Part shown: one piece after another, positions 1 through 13,600 of the stretch
Layout of the letters: the number at the start of each line of letters is the position of its first letter
How positions within the stretch are numbered: the first letter of the stretch is position 1
Origin: Struthidea cinerea
Lineage: Eukaryota; Chordata; Aves; Passeriformes; Corcoracidae
NCBI GenBank assembly: GCA_013397865.1
Contig: VZTI01000601.1
Coordinates: forward strand, 934,011 to 998,010
DNA: 64,000 nt
Direction: 5' to 3'
The notes under the pieces: model-generated
What the model was told of the DNA's origin: nothing
Seen by the model: only the letters and a program-made list of their open reading frames with translations
The model's database searches: none
Program-made: the position numbers and the translations under genes

Positions 1-1566
1 TTGTAGTGCCTTTTTAGACGCTAATGTGGAGATTCTATTATTTGTACTGCATTTTTGGGTGGGGACTTCCAGGTACAAGGCATTACCTCTCCCTTACCTT
101 TTAGAGCTTTGATGTTAAACTCTTAAATGAGAAATGAGAAGTTGTTGAGTTGTAGGGGGTCTGGAATACACTGCAGGGAGAGGACTAATTTAAGTTTGGT
201 GCACGAGTTGTCTTCGGGATTTTTGTTCACTTTAGGACTGGTGGAATAGTGTGAGTGGAGCTGTACTGTTGTTTCAGCTAAGCTAGTAAAGGGAAGCTAA
301 AGCCGTATATGATTGCTTAGGTTACGGTTTGTTCTGTGTTGGTGCCTGTGTTGCTATCCAAAACCACAAGCACTTTTTTGCAATTTGATACTGTGCTGGT
401 GCATATAATTTGTTGGCTTTGCATGTCTGTCAGCTTTTTTAAGGCAAGAATGTCAGCACAAGGTGCATCCAAGTGAAACGGAGTTGGCCAGGAGAAATAG
501 AGTAGCAACTGTTGCTATTTGCGATCTAGACAGTGATGATCTCTCCACACTGTAATTTTGGACAACAGCCCTGCTCAGGAACACAGCATCTGGTAGAGGA
601 GTGATTTAATTTTAATGGGGATCCTGTAACCACATTTTCAGAGATTTTGGTGAAACAAGATGCTAAGTTCATGTTTGAAATCGTAAGAGGTGTGGGTGAT
701 AAAATTTTTATTCATCACAGAAGGAAAGGGAGAAGCCCTCATCTCCCAAAGCATAACCTAACTGGCATGAATATGTGAGAAATAAATGTCTTCTTTCTAG
801 GATGTCTGGTATCAGGATGTAAATCATCCCCAGGAAGACTGCTGACACCTTTGTATGGCTTCTTTCCTTGTGGACTTTATTCGCACACATCACAGTTAGT
901 GTCTCACTCCCAGAGGCAAATTGCTGCTTTAGGTGCCGGGGCAAATGTGTAAAGCTAAGGTGGTTTATCTAATTGTGATACCCTCAGGACTATGCCTTTT
1001 TACAGTCCTTTCTTACACAGACTGTGTTGAAAACAGCTGTTGGAAATAATAGATTTAAGTATTTCCAGCACTGTAGTATCAAAAAGAAGGAAGCAGTAGA
1101 GATTCACTTCTGCAACAAGGGCTGTGCTTATAAATTACCCTCCGTGGAATACAGAAACTACAGGCATCGTGTGTGCCATTACAATGACAGCTGGATCCAT
1201 TGTGTATTGCTCCCCTACAGGCAAAGGTTGTACGAAGCAGTTTTGTTGCTGGGAAGGAAAAAAACCCCAAAGCACTAAACCCACCAACCTAAAGGTATCT
1301 GGAAAAGCTTTCGTTAATTGTGGGGAATGCACAGAATTCTGTTCAGCAACACCATATTCCTCCTAGGAATTTTTTTCTTGTCTTATTTGAAATAAGTCCT
1401 ACAGAAATACAGTGTTAGGAAGCTGTGACTCTGTAACTTCAGTCTTTGTACTCGTATGCCATGTGGCAACTTAGAATACTCAGATTCACAGATCTTGGAT
1501 CAGCCAGCTCATTAATTATGCTCCTAAGTGTCAAGTTAGCTAAGAGTTTGATTTTATTTCCTGTAG
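1..1566 (+). other. Intron upstream of first visible exon
   Basis: No coding exon with acceptor and donor was found here on either strand. Open frames are short and unlike proteins. It is the 3' part of the intron following the exon(s) that encode the N-terminus. The acceptor is the T-rich tract ending in TAG at 1564-1566. Confidence 0.7.
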
Positions 1567-1643
1567 GTATTATCAACCCAAAGAATCCTAAGGAAGCACC
1601 AAAGTCCTTCAGCTTTGACTACTCTTATTGGTCCCACACATCG
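1567..1643 (+). CDS. KIF1B: KIF1B motor exon, residues ~36-61
   Basis: This exon starts in phase 2 (GT completes Ser36) and ends in phase 0. It encodes IINPKNPKEAPKSFSFDYSY and WSHTS, the early beta strands of the kinesin head, including the SFSFDYSYWS stretch typical of KIF1 motors. The acceptor is TAG before 1567 and the donor is gtaagt at 1644. Confidence 0.96.
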
Positions 1644-4600
1644 GTAAGTGCTTTTACAAGAAAGCCTGGTTTTGTTGTTGTTGCTGTTTGGTTTGATTTA
1701 ACATTCTCTTGTGATCATGCCACCCCTGTCAGATGTTTCTGCACGGTCTTTCTTACCCACATTCAGGTTAAAAGCTTGTCATTGTATGTTGTGTTTCCCT
1801 GTTTGGGTGAGAGCAGAAAGCTAAAACAACTTGTAAATATTCGAAAGATTACTGAAAATATTCTCCAACAATGTTCTGTTCTAAATATTTTAAGGATGTG
1901 TATATGCCATGGTAAATTCATTTTTCCTCTTGGACAAATGACAGTTGCTCGAATTCTTACAGTTCAAGGAGATACATGGTCTGGGTTTCATTGGCAAATC
2001 TGGAAAAGGCAGCATAGTGATCCATGTTTCCAGTAGCTGCAAAAGCAATAAATTCTCATCCAGCTCCTGTGCCCCACCCTTCTGTGAATCGCTGCTAAGC
2101 TCTCACTGACTTCCAGTAATTGTTCTCCAGCAGGACTGTGTTGTTCTGCCACCTACTCCTCCCCTGCCTTGTTTTCTAAAAGATATAGAAAGAAGGGATA
2201 ATGGATTTCTCTAAGATTAATTTTAGTAGCTTGGTTGGTGAAATAAAACAATACATCGGAGCAAATCTGTGGTCAACAAGACTGTTTTCACAATAAAATA
2301 CTCGCCTCTCTTACTGAGTTTATCAGAGCAGCAGTGAAAGTTCATTATAGCCCAGTCACAGGAACATTATGAACAGAATGCATGAAAACTAGCAGATAAG
2401 CAGCATCAAGGAACAGAAGAGGTCTGATAAAATCTTGATCCCAACATTAGAATGTTAGCACAGCTAAATTTGTCCTGATTTCAGGAGCAGGTAATGTTAA
2501 AATTCAACATTTCCGGAAGCAAGAGAATGCTAGATTAAGAGTAAGATACACTCACAAACAATGCAGTGACATTGTCATTGTTGTTCTTCTCCGTCTTGTT
2601 AGGCCTTGGGAGAAACCTGTGTGTAAAAATGGCCTCATTTACCTCTTCCTAAGGGATTGGCCCACAAGATAACAGTATAAAAAAAACCAGTTGCTTTTTG
2701 AAATCTTATTCAAATGATAGAAGTCTGTATTTTTGCTGTTTTGATGTCTTTCCAGCCTGAAGATCCCTGCTTTGCATCTCAGAGCCGTGTGTACAATGAT
2801 ATTGGGAAGGAGATGCTCCTGCACGCCTTTGAGGGCTACAACGTATGCATCTTTGCCTATGGCCAGACTGGAGCTGGGAAATCCTACACCATGATGGGCA
2901 AGCAGGAGGAGAGCCAAGCAGGCATCATTCCCCAGGTAGAACCGAGCCCAGAAAGGGAATTTGGTTTTTATAGCCTCTTCAGACACACACTTGTGTTTTA
3001 TATTGCAGTAACAGTTAACAGAGGACTAAAGCTTACTTCTTATGTGATAGCACAGAATAATGATATTGGTGAAACCTAGAGAAATTGTTGAGATACTAGA
3101 CAAAATAAGGTTGATAGTGATGTAGGATTGAGATTAATTATCTTCCCAGTGAGGCTGTGTGTGGTTGATGCATTAGGTTAATTTCTTCCCCTGCCCTCAT
3201 TCTAAAGCCATTTCCATGACATGTCCTGATAGTTACATTTTACTTCTCAGTAGAGACTCATTTCTGACTTGGGTTTAATCTCTTTCCAGCTATGTGAAGA
3301 GCTGTTTGAGAAAATCAATGACAACAGCAATGAGGAAATGTCATATTCTGTAGAGGTGAGTATGGTGAGGGATCAAAGAATGTTTGGACGTCAAACTGAG
3401 CTTAGGTGCTGTGTTATTGATGTTGCATTAAGATGCTGATTTCTGATTGGTTTTGGTTTTTTAATTTTATGTTTTAAAACTTTATCTTTTCTCTTTTTCA
3501 TGTTTGAGGCAAATGTAAAAACCTTTCTATGACTCTTTTTTACCCTCATCAGAAAACTAGTGTTCCTTTATCTATGTAGTAATCCTGAAAGAAATGATGG
3601 ACTGAAAAATCTAAAGATGCATTTACAGATGGGTTTTTTTTACTGATGGCTGGAAGACTGCATGTTTGTTGTCATACGCTATAGCCATGATTTTTAAAAT
3701 CAAAAGTTGCTTCTGCATACAAGAAAGATCAATTTTTTTCCCTTCTTAAGTTTGCTGTGATGGTTCATAAAAGAGATCCTTGGAAGCAGACTGCTTTTAC
3801 CATCTGTCTTGTTTGACACTTGTGCTGTGTCATATTAAAGCTGTTATCATGATTGTGGAGTCCAGTGTATAATTTTTCATAACACACCAGTGTTTTCTGA
3901 AATGGTTGAAGGATCCATACATGGATGCAAGGCCAGCAGCTTATGTTGGACATGTGATGCATGAGACTTTTGACTCTTGCCTCTGCCAGTGTTTAAGCTG
4001 TTAAATGACCAGAGACATCCACCTACAGCCTTCCTGTGGTGGGCTGGGGGAATTTCTACCACTGGCACTCTGAAATGCTATGGAGGAGACCTTCAGAAAT
4101 ACTAAATTGTCTGTGAAAATTCCTGTTTTCAGGTGAGTTACATGGAGATTTACTGTGAGAGAGTCAGAGACTTGTTGAACCCGAAGAACAAAGGGAATTT
4201 GCGGGTGCGAGAACATCCTCTCCTTGGACCGTACGTGGAAGATCTGTCCAAGTTAGCAGTCACATCTTACACAGACATTGCAGACCTCATGGATGCTGGG
4301 AACAAAGCCAGGTTAGTGATGGGAGCGTGTTATATATTTTTATCACTGTTACGCATTAGTACTTTAAAAAAAACCTCTTTTAAGTGAGGAGTATTATTGA
4401 AATATGCACTGATCAATGCTGTTAAAAGCAGAAATTGCTTTGTGTGGTGAAATAGTGCTGCAAATCGCTGTGTAGACATTTAAAGATTGTAATGACTTGA
4501 GATGAAGTCTAAATAATTATTCTGGCGTTTACTTCTGCCTTTGCTTTGTACTCTATCACTATCCTGGTATAAAAACCTATGTGAACAGTCTCCTCTTTCC

Positions 4601-7600
4601 TTAATTCAGGTGGTCAGGACTAAAGTTGGCATTCCAGCTTTAGTTTCTGGTTCATTATTAGTTGTTCCCATGTCACCTGTTGGCTCCATTTAGCAATATA
4701 TGAGAGACTCACATAAATACTGCTCAAGTTTTCTTCATGTAAGGTGGACTACTGAATACACAGATTGAGAAGCTCTGTTTAAACTGTGATGAAGATGGGA
4801 GTAATTCAGGAGTGAAAAAATGAAAGGGTTTGTTAATGATATTAGGTGTGGCTGGGTCTTGGTTACAGGGCAGCACATCACCTGTGCAGCCTCTTGCTCG
4901 CATTCCTCTGCAGCTGCATTCAGTCCTGCAGGTAATTGTCCTTTTTTAAACGTGCTCATATCTGTTCATATTTTAGGACTGTGGCAGCCACCAACATGAA
5001 TGAAACCAGCAGCCGCTCTCATGCTGTGTTTACAATTGTCTTTACTCAGAAGAAACATGACACAGAAACTGACCTTTCCACAGAGAAGGTGTGTTACAGA
5101 TAAGTGACTTTATGACTGTTTTTCACTGATCTTCCCTGCAGTGACTTTGTAGTTCTGTTCTTGCTCTAATTCACCAAGAACTAATTCTCCTGTTCATGTG
5201 CTTTCTCTCTTCAGGTCAGCAAGATCAGCCTTGTGGATCTCGCTGGGAGTGAGCGAGCTGACTCCACCGGTGCCAAAGGAACTCGGTTAAAGGTACAGGG
5301 CCATGGAGGGGTGCTGGGGAAGGAACGGGAAGTGGGGGCACAAGCATCACGTGGAGTCTTTGCTGGACAAATAATAAGTTACAAGTATGGAAAAAATAGT
5401 TGCAAACCTGAAGACTACAGAGATTCATGGCTGGACAGTTTTAATTACTACATAATACTGATTTCTGTTTTCTCAGGAAGGAGCAAATATAAACAAGTCT
5501 CTCACAACTCTGGGCAAAGTTATTTCAGCATTGGCTGAAGTGGTAAGTAGAGCATTTCCTTGCCTGCAACAACCTTTGCATAGCTGGTCAAATGAAAACA
5601 GTAAAATCCATGGAGTACAGCAGAATCATTTGCTGTTCTTGGCCTTGTATTCTCAGCCCTGTTAGCTGTGTGTATTTTGATAGATTAATAGAGTTGATGC
5701 TATTCTGTGGGTGTCACACAGGCTGTCAACAGATTGAAGCATTGATTTGTTTAACTGTGAAGAAGCCTTGCAAAAGAAGCCTGTGTTTATGGAGAAGACC
5801 TGTTCACATAGCAAGTTTTTAGACCTTCAGTGCAGTAATTTTATTTTTACTTGAAAGAATAATTTTAGAAAACTTAACTGCTGCTTTGTTGTTAAAATTT
5901 ATAGAAACACCCGTGCAATAATTTGATTCACTGGCTTTCTTTGCAATGGCAAGACTTAATAATGTCATAAGTAAGCATATATTGATCCAAGCAAAATGCT
6001 GTGGGTTTAGAAAAGTACTTTGTCTTTTATTTGTTGTACTCAACTGCCATTAAAAAAAAAACCCAAACAAACAGAACAAATAAATGTTTGTTGTTCCTTT
6101 TAAAAGTGAGTCAACACCTTGGACAGGTTGAATATGCTTAAGCGCTTTTTAGATTTTTTTTTTTTTTCAATTGAAGCAATTCTCATTCATTTGGCTTCTC
6201 AAGGAAAGGAAGTACTGTCTAACATGGAAACAATGTATAAACCTGTTAAGAAGCTCATCCTGTATCTTCTTCCTTTTTCCTTAATGCTTTCAACTTAGGA
6301 TAACTGCACCAGCAAGGTATGATGGTCTGAACAGGAGTAGATATTGGTTTCTTTGCCTGAGTGTAAGGTTTGCTGCTTAGAATGCTGTTAGAACACAGAA
6401 TTTAAATGTCAGGAAGATGTTATTTCACAGAGAAACCTTCCTATTTTTCATATTGTGTTGTTTCTTTGTAGAGCAAAAAAAAGAAGAAGACAGACTTTAT
6501 TCCCTACAGGGATTCTGTACTAACGTGGCTTCTTCGAGAAAATCTAGGTATGGCTGATTTGTGCTAATATGGAAAGAAAGTCTTACTGAATTTCCTGACT
6601 GCTTTTAGCTCACTTAAATTTGTATCGAGTATGAGGTTAAATATCTTTAGTAGCCAAATCTGAGTTGTCATAGTTCCACCTTGTGTTAATGCTATAACTC
6701 TTTCCTGTGGTTTTTGTATGTTTCTTAGAATTGTAGAATTTAGTTGAATTCTATAATTTAATGAAAACACCGATATTTGGTAGGTAGGTAGTGCCTGGAG
6801 TGTGCACTGTAGTTTCATCTAAAATCTTGTCTGTTCACTATAGGTGGTAACTCCAGAACTGCAATGGTTGCTGCTCTCAGTCCAGCAGACATCAACTACG
6901 ATGAAACTTTGAGCACTTTAAGGTACTTTCTCTTCCTCTGGGATGGATATGAGTAACTGTTTGCTCTAATGGCCCTACTTTGTCCTTCAGACTTTTGGGT
7001 TATTATAAATTGAGCATATCTGTGGGGAAGAAGACTACTGGCAAGAACTCAATTACCCTGCAGAGGAAGCAGGGATTTATTGCCTACTCTTCTGACATAC
7101 AGATGCAAGCTAAATGTCTTCTGTGTTGCTGCATTCCTGTGTTGCATACGAGTTGCATATAAGTGGTTCTATGTTTGTGGTAAGGTTTCATTGTTCTGGT
7201 CTGGTTCCAGGTATGCTGATCGTGCAAAGCAGATTAAATGCAATGCTGTTATCAATGAAGATCCCAATGCCAAGCTGGTGCGGGAGCTGAAAGAGGAGGT
7301 GACAAGGCTTAAGGATCTCCTGCGTGCTCAGGGGCTGGGAGATATTATTGACAGTAAGTGGATTAAACATACCTCAGCATCCTGGGCTTGGCCTCTCTAG
7401 CAGAGGAGGGAGACCTGAGCCTGTGAAAGAAAGGGATTTAAAGCACAGAATTTAAATATAGGTGCTGATATTTAAGTTTCGACCATCTTAGGTTTGTCTG
7501 TGGAGTTGACAAGCCACCTTCAAACTCTTAAGGCAAAATAGGGAGTTTGAATTTCCTATTATTGTAGAGATTATTTTGTGTAACAGAACTTACACATTCA

Positions 7601-10600
7601 GGAGTTGCTCTGGTGAGTTATGCAGGGCTTTTTGTCTGGCTGCCAATAAAAGAGCTGAGATACAGAAACTCAGTTTCATACTGAGAAAAAGTTATCTTTG
7701 CTTCCTCCTTAAAGGGTTAAGGTTATTGGTTGATACCTGGCTTCAATGCCATCCTCATTCACAAAAGAAAACAATGGCTAATGTTAGACAGTGTCCTAAG
7801 TGACAAATCATTTGTCATCTTGAAATATCTGTGCAACGGCTGCTTGTGAATAACTAATGAATCCTTTTGGGAGATTTTAAGTTAGGTTGGCAGAGCAGTG
7901 TTGTACTGATTTGCTTTGCCAGCAACCTCTTAAAGCACTAGAACACACTTGTGCCCAATTTCCTTGTCCTCATTCCAAACAAGACAAATGAACTGAAATT
8001 CTAGCTGCTACATTCTTCTGTAATATGAACAGTGATTTAATTCCTCGTGAAGGAAATGCCCATAAAAGCACAGAACATATTCTAGTGGACTAAAAGCTTC
8101 TTTGACTTAAAAAAAAAAAAGAAGTGTTGCACCGGTTTCTGATTTTTCAGACCTTTTTGTCTGTGAAGCAGAAGTCCTGACTTAGTCACAGACTACTTAA
8201 AGACATGTGACATGTATTTACCTCTTTGTTTGCTTGTTTTCAAGAGAATGGGGCCAGAAGACAATGAAATACAAGTGTTTTCATGCTTGTTACAGTCTGT
8301 GGGTTTTGGTTCTAAATCCTGACTGAAAAAACTGTGTTACTGAAAACTGTGTTTTGTTTCTTTGTATATCAAGTAGTATTCTCTTCCCTTCCTATGTCAC
8401 TAGTGAACCTTCAATTTTGATCCTTCTTGTATTTTCCCTCCTGCTTCCTTTCAGTTGATCCACTGGGAGATGAATACTCTGGAAGTGGAGGCAAATGTGT
8501 GTATTGTGTGGTTCTCTTTTTAACCTGCTTTCTCTGGGTCAGCTTTTAACAGAGCTTTGCATGCCAGCATTTCTCACAGGGAAATCCCAGACAGAACACT
8601 CACTGGAATGCAGTGCAGGTTCATGAAAACCAGCCTCACCAGCACTTCTTAGATTGAGTCCACAATCAAAAAAAAGTGCCAAGTTTAAAGTGCAACATAT
8701 GTTCATTGTTCCTTTCTGGCAGAATATAGAAGGGAGAGTGGTAGTTCTCCAGTGTGTTTTCATGACAGTGCACGGTTTAGATTTGAACTAGAAAATCTTT
8801 CTCTCAAATCTTTTCCCAGTTACTCAGTTCCTGCTCACATGGCTTCCTGTCGTTTTAGCAGCTCTTTTCCACTTTGAAGTATTTGTTTTAAATGTGTCAG
8901 TCGATGAACTCAAGATAAGTATTACCAGTTCCTCCTGGACACTGCAATGTATTTATTTTGTATAGTCTTTAAAAAAATAAAAAAAAGAAAGAAGCCGGAC
9001 ATCTTATACTGATGAAGTTCTCTTTTTTTGAGGTCAGATATACTTAGTTGCAGGTGATTAACTTAATAGGGCTAAAACCAGTCAGCAAAGAGCATTTTAT
9101 TTCTCTTGGTGTTTGCTTCTATGAAAGGGGAATCTATGTAGTCCATTGCAAGGGAAACGTGCTCCATGTAAATTTTGGGTTGGTAGACATTTTAAACTCT
9201 TTCAGTCAGTCTTTTTCACCCTCACTCAATATCAGCTGAAAGAGATCTGTCTGAAATTTCCTAAAATTGAAGCTACTGGTGGTGTAAAGACTCATCCTGG
9301 CCTGTCTGACATTCTGATGCTGCTTCCAACGTGTGCACATGTCATGGTGTGAGAGCTGCGGCTCCAGGAGCAGCGTGCATGGTCCTGAGGGTTCTGGTTC
9401 TCTGTGGTCACAGTGACTGTGGAGCTGTTGCAAGTGCCACTTCCTTTCTCTTCAGGAGTGCATGGCCTTTTGAGACTTCATCCCTGCTCTGTCATGCCTG
9501 CTTTCCTCATCCTGGCAGCATTCCCTTCCCTTAACCTGCTTTTCTTCTGTGAAACTCCCAGTCCTGCCTCCTGTATTTGCAGATGGTGGTTTTCAAACTG
9601 ACTCGGGGAAATCATCAGTTCCATGAGGCTGAAACAGCAGGTTGAGCATGGACTGAACTAGGGCATAAGGCTGACAATGGCAGGATTGTTCAGGGGCAGA
9701 GTAGAGGAGATGTAGGAGGACACGGAAATTTATGCAATGTCTGGGCGAGCATCTCGTTTTTGTGACTGTGATGCCCCTGTTTATAACTTGCAGGGTCTGA
9801 TTTGACTTCTTTCCTGAAGTGACTTATTTTAAAGGATTTGTCTTTGAACTTAAATTTTAAAATACTAAGTTATTAAAACTGAGCTATTCAGTTATCTGAT
9901 ATTTTCACGTTAGGAGATTTTTCTTTTGGTGTGTGATTACTCTGAGGATATGGTTTACAGACATATCCAAGAAGCCAAGTTAAATTAATATAAATTTCCA
10001 TCGTGTATTTGTTCTTGAATCATTCAGGCAGCTTTTCTAGTGCTCTGGCTTTCAAGGCAACATTTTCAGGCCTGCAGGTTTTCAGGCTACAAAAGCTACC
10101 TTATTAAATTTTGTAGGTTTTTAAAAGGCCTTTCTTATTTAAGCTAACAGCCAAAAAGCTTTGAAGCATTTTCTGAAGTATAAAACCCTTATCAGATATT
10201 TTGCTGATCAGATCTGTTAGATTTCCATTTTTATTCAGATAAGGAAGGTCAAGAAGCAGCATAATGATGTTGTTGTGAACTTAAGTTCTCTTGTCCCTGT
10301 CATGCACTGACAGGTGATTCACATCCTCTCTGGTGAGAATTTAAGGGGAGGAAGTTCTTTGTCTGTGTGGTCTGGGTGCTTTGGCAGCAGAACCACTGCT
10401 GTGATAAAGATTTACTTAATTGTCATTTCACATTAAAGGGCTCTGGAAGAGAATGTTTTCCTGAGTTTAAGGGGTTGGTGTCTCAGACTTCAGCCCAAAA
10501 TGTCATTAATGTCATGAGGATCTCAATCTGGTCCTTCTCTGACCTTCAGGGTGCTCAGCTTAGTGTTCGGTGAGGAGTAGGATGGTTGCTTTTTGCTGAT

Positions 10601-13600
10601 GTGCAATTTATTTTTTCAAGCTTTTTTGTTTAGAAAGGTTTATCGTGCAGTCCTTCCTAGTGAACCTCAGGGTCTGAGCTGAGTTATTATGTTATGATTG
10701 CTAGTATTGAAAGATTTGTTTCAGAACTGCCATCTAAAAATTACAAAACTTGCCTTGTTGCTGCTTAAATGCTTTCCTCTTACACTGGTATTTCCTTCCT
10801 TCCTTTCTTCCTTCCTTCCTTCCCTTTTTCCTCTTTCTTCCCCCTTCCTATTTTCCTTTTTCCCATCTTCCTGCCTTCCCTCTGTCTGTGTGTCTCTCTC
10901 TCAGATCTGAAAGATTTTCAGAACAATAAGCATAGATACTTGCTAGCCTCCGAGAATCAACGTCCTGGCAATTTTTCCACAGCCTCCATGGGGTCCCTCA
11001 CTGCATCTCCATCCTCCTGCTCTCTCAGTAGTCAGGTGGGCTTAACATCTGTGTCCAGTATACAGGAAAGAATCATGTCAACACCTGGAGGAGAAGAGGC
11101 CATTGAACGTTTGAAGGTAGGTATTAAGGAGGCTGAAGAATAGTGACCCTGAGAGAACTTCCCTTCATAAATATATCCTGTGTCTGTAGAAATTGTCTGA
11201 AACCCACTTGCACCTTAAAAAAGGCACTTAACTGCAGTGGGCTAGAAACTGGGTCCATGCACATAAATGTATATAAATCCTGTTAGGATTATTTAGGTTT
11301 AATTGTAGCCTGGAGCTACAACTAAATTATAAATTAAATTCTTGATTCTTATTTACGGGTCCTCTGATGCAGTGGTAGTTATGGAAAATTTGATCGTAAG
11401 TGTAGACTTAGAGGCCTGGTCAGCTCTAGTGGGATCCAAGTCTGACTTGCAAATGCACTCAGCTTTCAGAAAACCAAATTACCCCAAAGCTGAAAAAAAG
11501 GAGGAAGAATAATCCTGCCACTGTTGTCTTTGCCCAGCCCCCACAGATTAAAATGTGAAGCACAGAATGGCGTGTTTGATCCAGACAAAGGCAGCCTTGT
11601 CCCAATGCTGCACAGAATTGAACCACAGCAGAAGTGCATCACAGTGAAGTATTTCTTGATTTTTATGAAAGCCCCCCCAATGTCCATAGGTGGAGGAGTG
11701 GGGAGAGCTGGCTGTGTTGAATCTCTGCTACATTCTCGTGTTTGTCCCTCAGACAGGGCTGAACACACACTGCATATCCCTTTCCTATTGGAAACCCACT
11801 GTTGCCATGGGAATAACAGTGTGGTCTCTGCATTTCCCTGGCATTCAGTTACTGAATAATGTCTGTAAATCAGATTTAAAAAAAAAAAAGGGAAACAAGT
11901 TTAGGTGGTTCAAAACAAAGTCTGACTGTGGTTAGATATGAAGTTGTTTTTTCTTCTCAGCTTGCCTTCAGGACTAGCTACCTTTTTAGAAATTAAGGGG
12001 AACGATTAAGAGTTGTAAGGTACTAAGAATGCTTTTTATACGTGAAATTAATTTGAGGCCTGAACAGAGCACAAACTTCAATTGTTTTTTTTATTATGTG
12101 AAGAACTTTGGGAAGAATTGTAAAACAGCTTTTGGTATTTTCACACAGGAATCTGAGAAGATCATTGCAGAGCTGAATGAAACATGGGAAGAGAAACTGA
12201 GGAAAACAGAGGCCATTAGGATGGAAAGGTCAGGAATCAGAAGTGCTGTAATATGGATGGTCTCTGGAAAGTGGAAAATGAAGAAAGTTACTCTGTTCAA
12301 AAGCAGTGGAGCAGCAGAATAGTGTTAGGGATAGTTCTGCTGACCCTTGTGTTAGAGTGGAACAGCAGGGGCAATGCTGGGGGAAAGTCCTACTCTTTCC
12401 TGGACTTCTCACAGTTAAAGTTGCTGCTCTGTCGGCCACTCTCAGACTAAAGTTTACCGACTTGCCCTGTTGTGCTCTGAGGTGGTGACAGTCCTGCACA
12501 GGCTGGTTCAAAGTCTAGTATATTAATCATCTGGCCTTCATTAGACTGTACTTGTCTAAGAAGCCTAAAATGGGGTCAATATCTTGTTTTTCTCTCTCAG
12601 GGAGGCATTGTTGGCAGAAATGGGAGTTGCCATTCGGGAAGATGGAGGAACACTGGGAGTCTTCTCACCCAAAAAGGTAGAGAAAATTACTAACTGTTGC
12701 GTGATGTCTCCAAAAGGCTAATCGACATGAGAGGAGGGTGATGAGTGTTGAACTTTTTTATATCTTCCTTTAGAAGAACCTGTGCTGCAACGAGAAGTTT
12801 TGCAGCTCCTTTTGTGTCTTGATTCAGTAGCAAATCAGAAGGTGTTGTGTCTTAATTTTGTTGCCATTTTCTGATGTGTGACTTTTGTGTGCTCTACCTG
12901 TTCTTCTTTGAGATATACAGAGAAGTTTTAAGGCTTGTTTAGGTGCTCTTCCTTGAACTGTTTGTTAATCCTTCTGCTTGGAAAAAGGGATGGTGATCTA
13001 ATGAACCACTGAACGCAGGGGATGCAGGGGAATGTTTCTTTCAATACTTGCCATTAGTTCTATTTTCTGAAATTTGAAAGAAGCAGAACTGTGCAGGAAA
13101 AGGGCATAAATCAGTGCTGTAACTATACAATAATTAGGTTAGCAAAGAAACTATCTCTGCAGGTAAAGCAGAATTATAGAAGACGTACAAGGAAAAGAAC
13201 CTACTTTCTTTCATCTTAAAAGTCTATGAACAAGCAGCATGGGTAATATTTTAGTGTGCAGATGTGTAATAAACTTGATCTAGGGTTTAAGCAGGGACCT
13301 ATTCAGAGGCACTGCACAGAAATGTAGAACCCCAGAATTGGTTAAAATGTTTAATCCTTCATTTAGATTAGCGTTTGACTGTGATGCTTGGAGTTGGTAG
13401 AATTCAGATTTGCTTTTGGTAGCTACTCCAGGAGTGCCCGAGGTTTGTAAAGACGCTGATTCATTGAGTGTTCTTTACATTTCTTTCTCTTACATTATGG
13501 ATCCTCATCTCCTTTTAGATTTTTCCTCAGAGGCCATCAGCTCTTTTTGATGATTCTTTTGGTGCATTTTCAGCTGATCAGGTTTGTGTATAAATGCCAC

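Noticed and set aside
9580..9660. Possible exon after tatttgcag near 9582
   Set aside because: In the phase required by exon 8455-8496 the frame reaches a stop before any donor.
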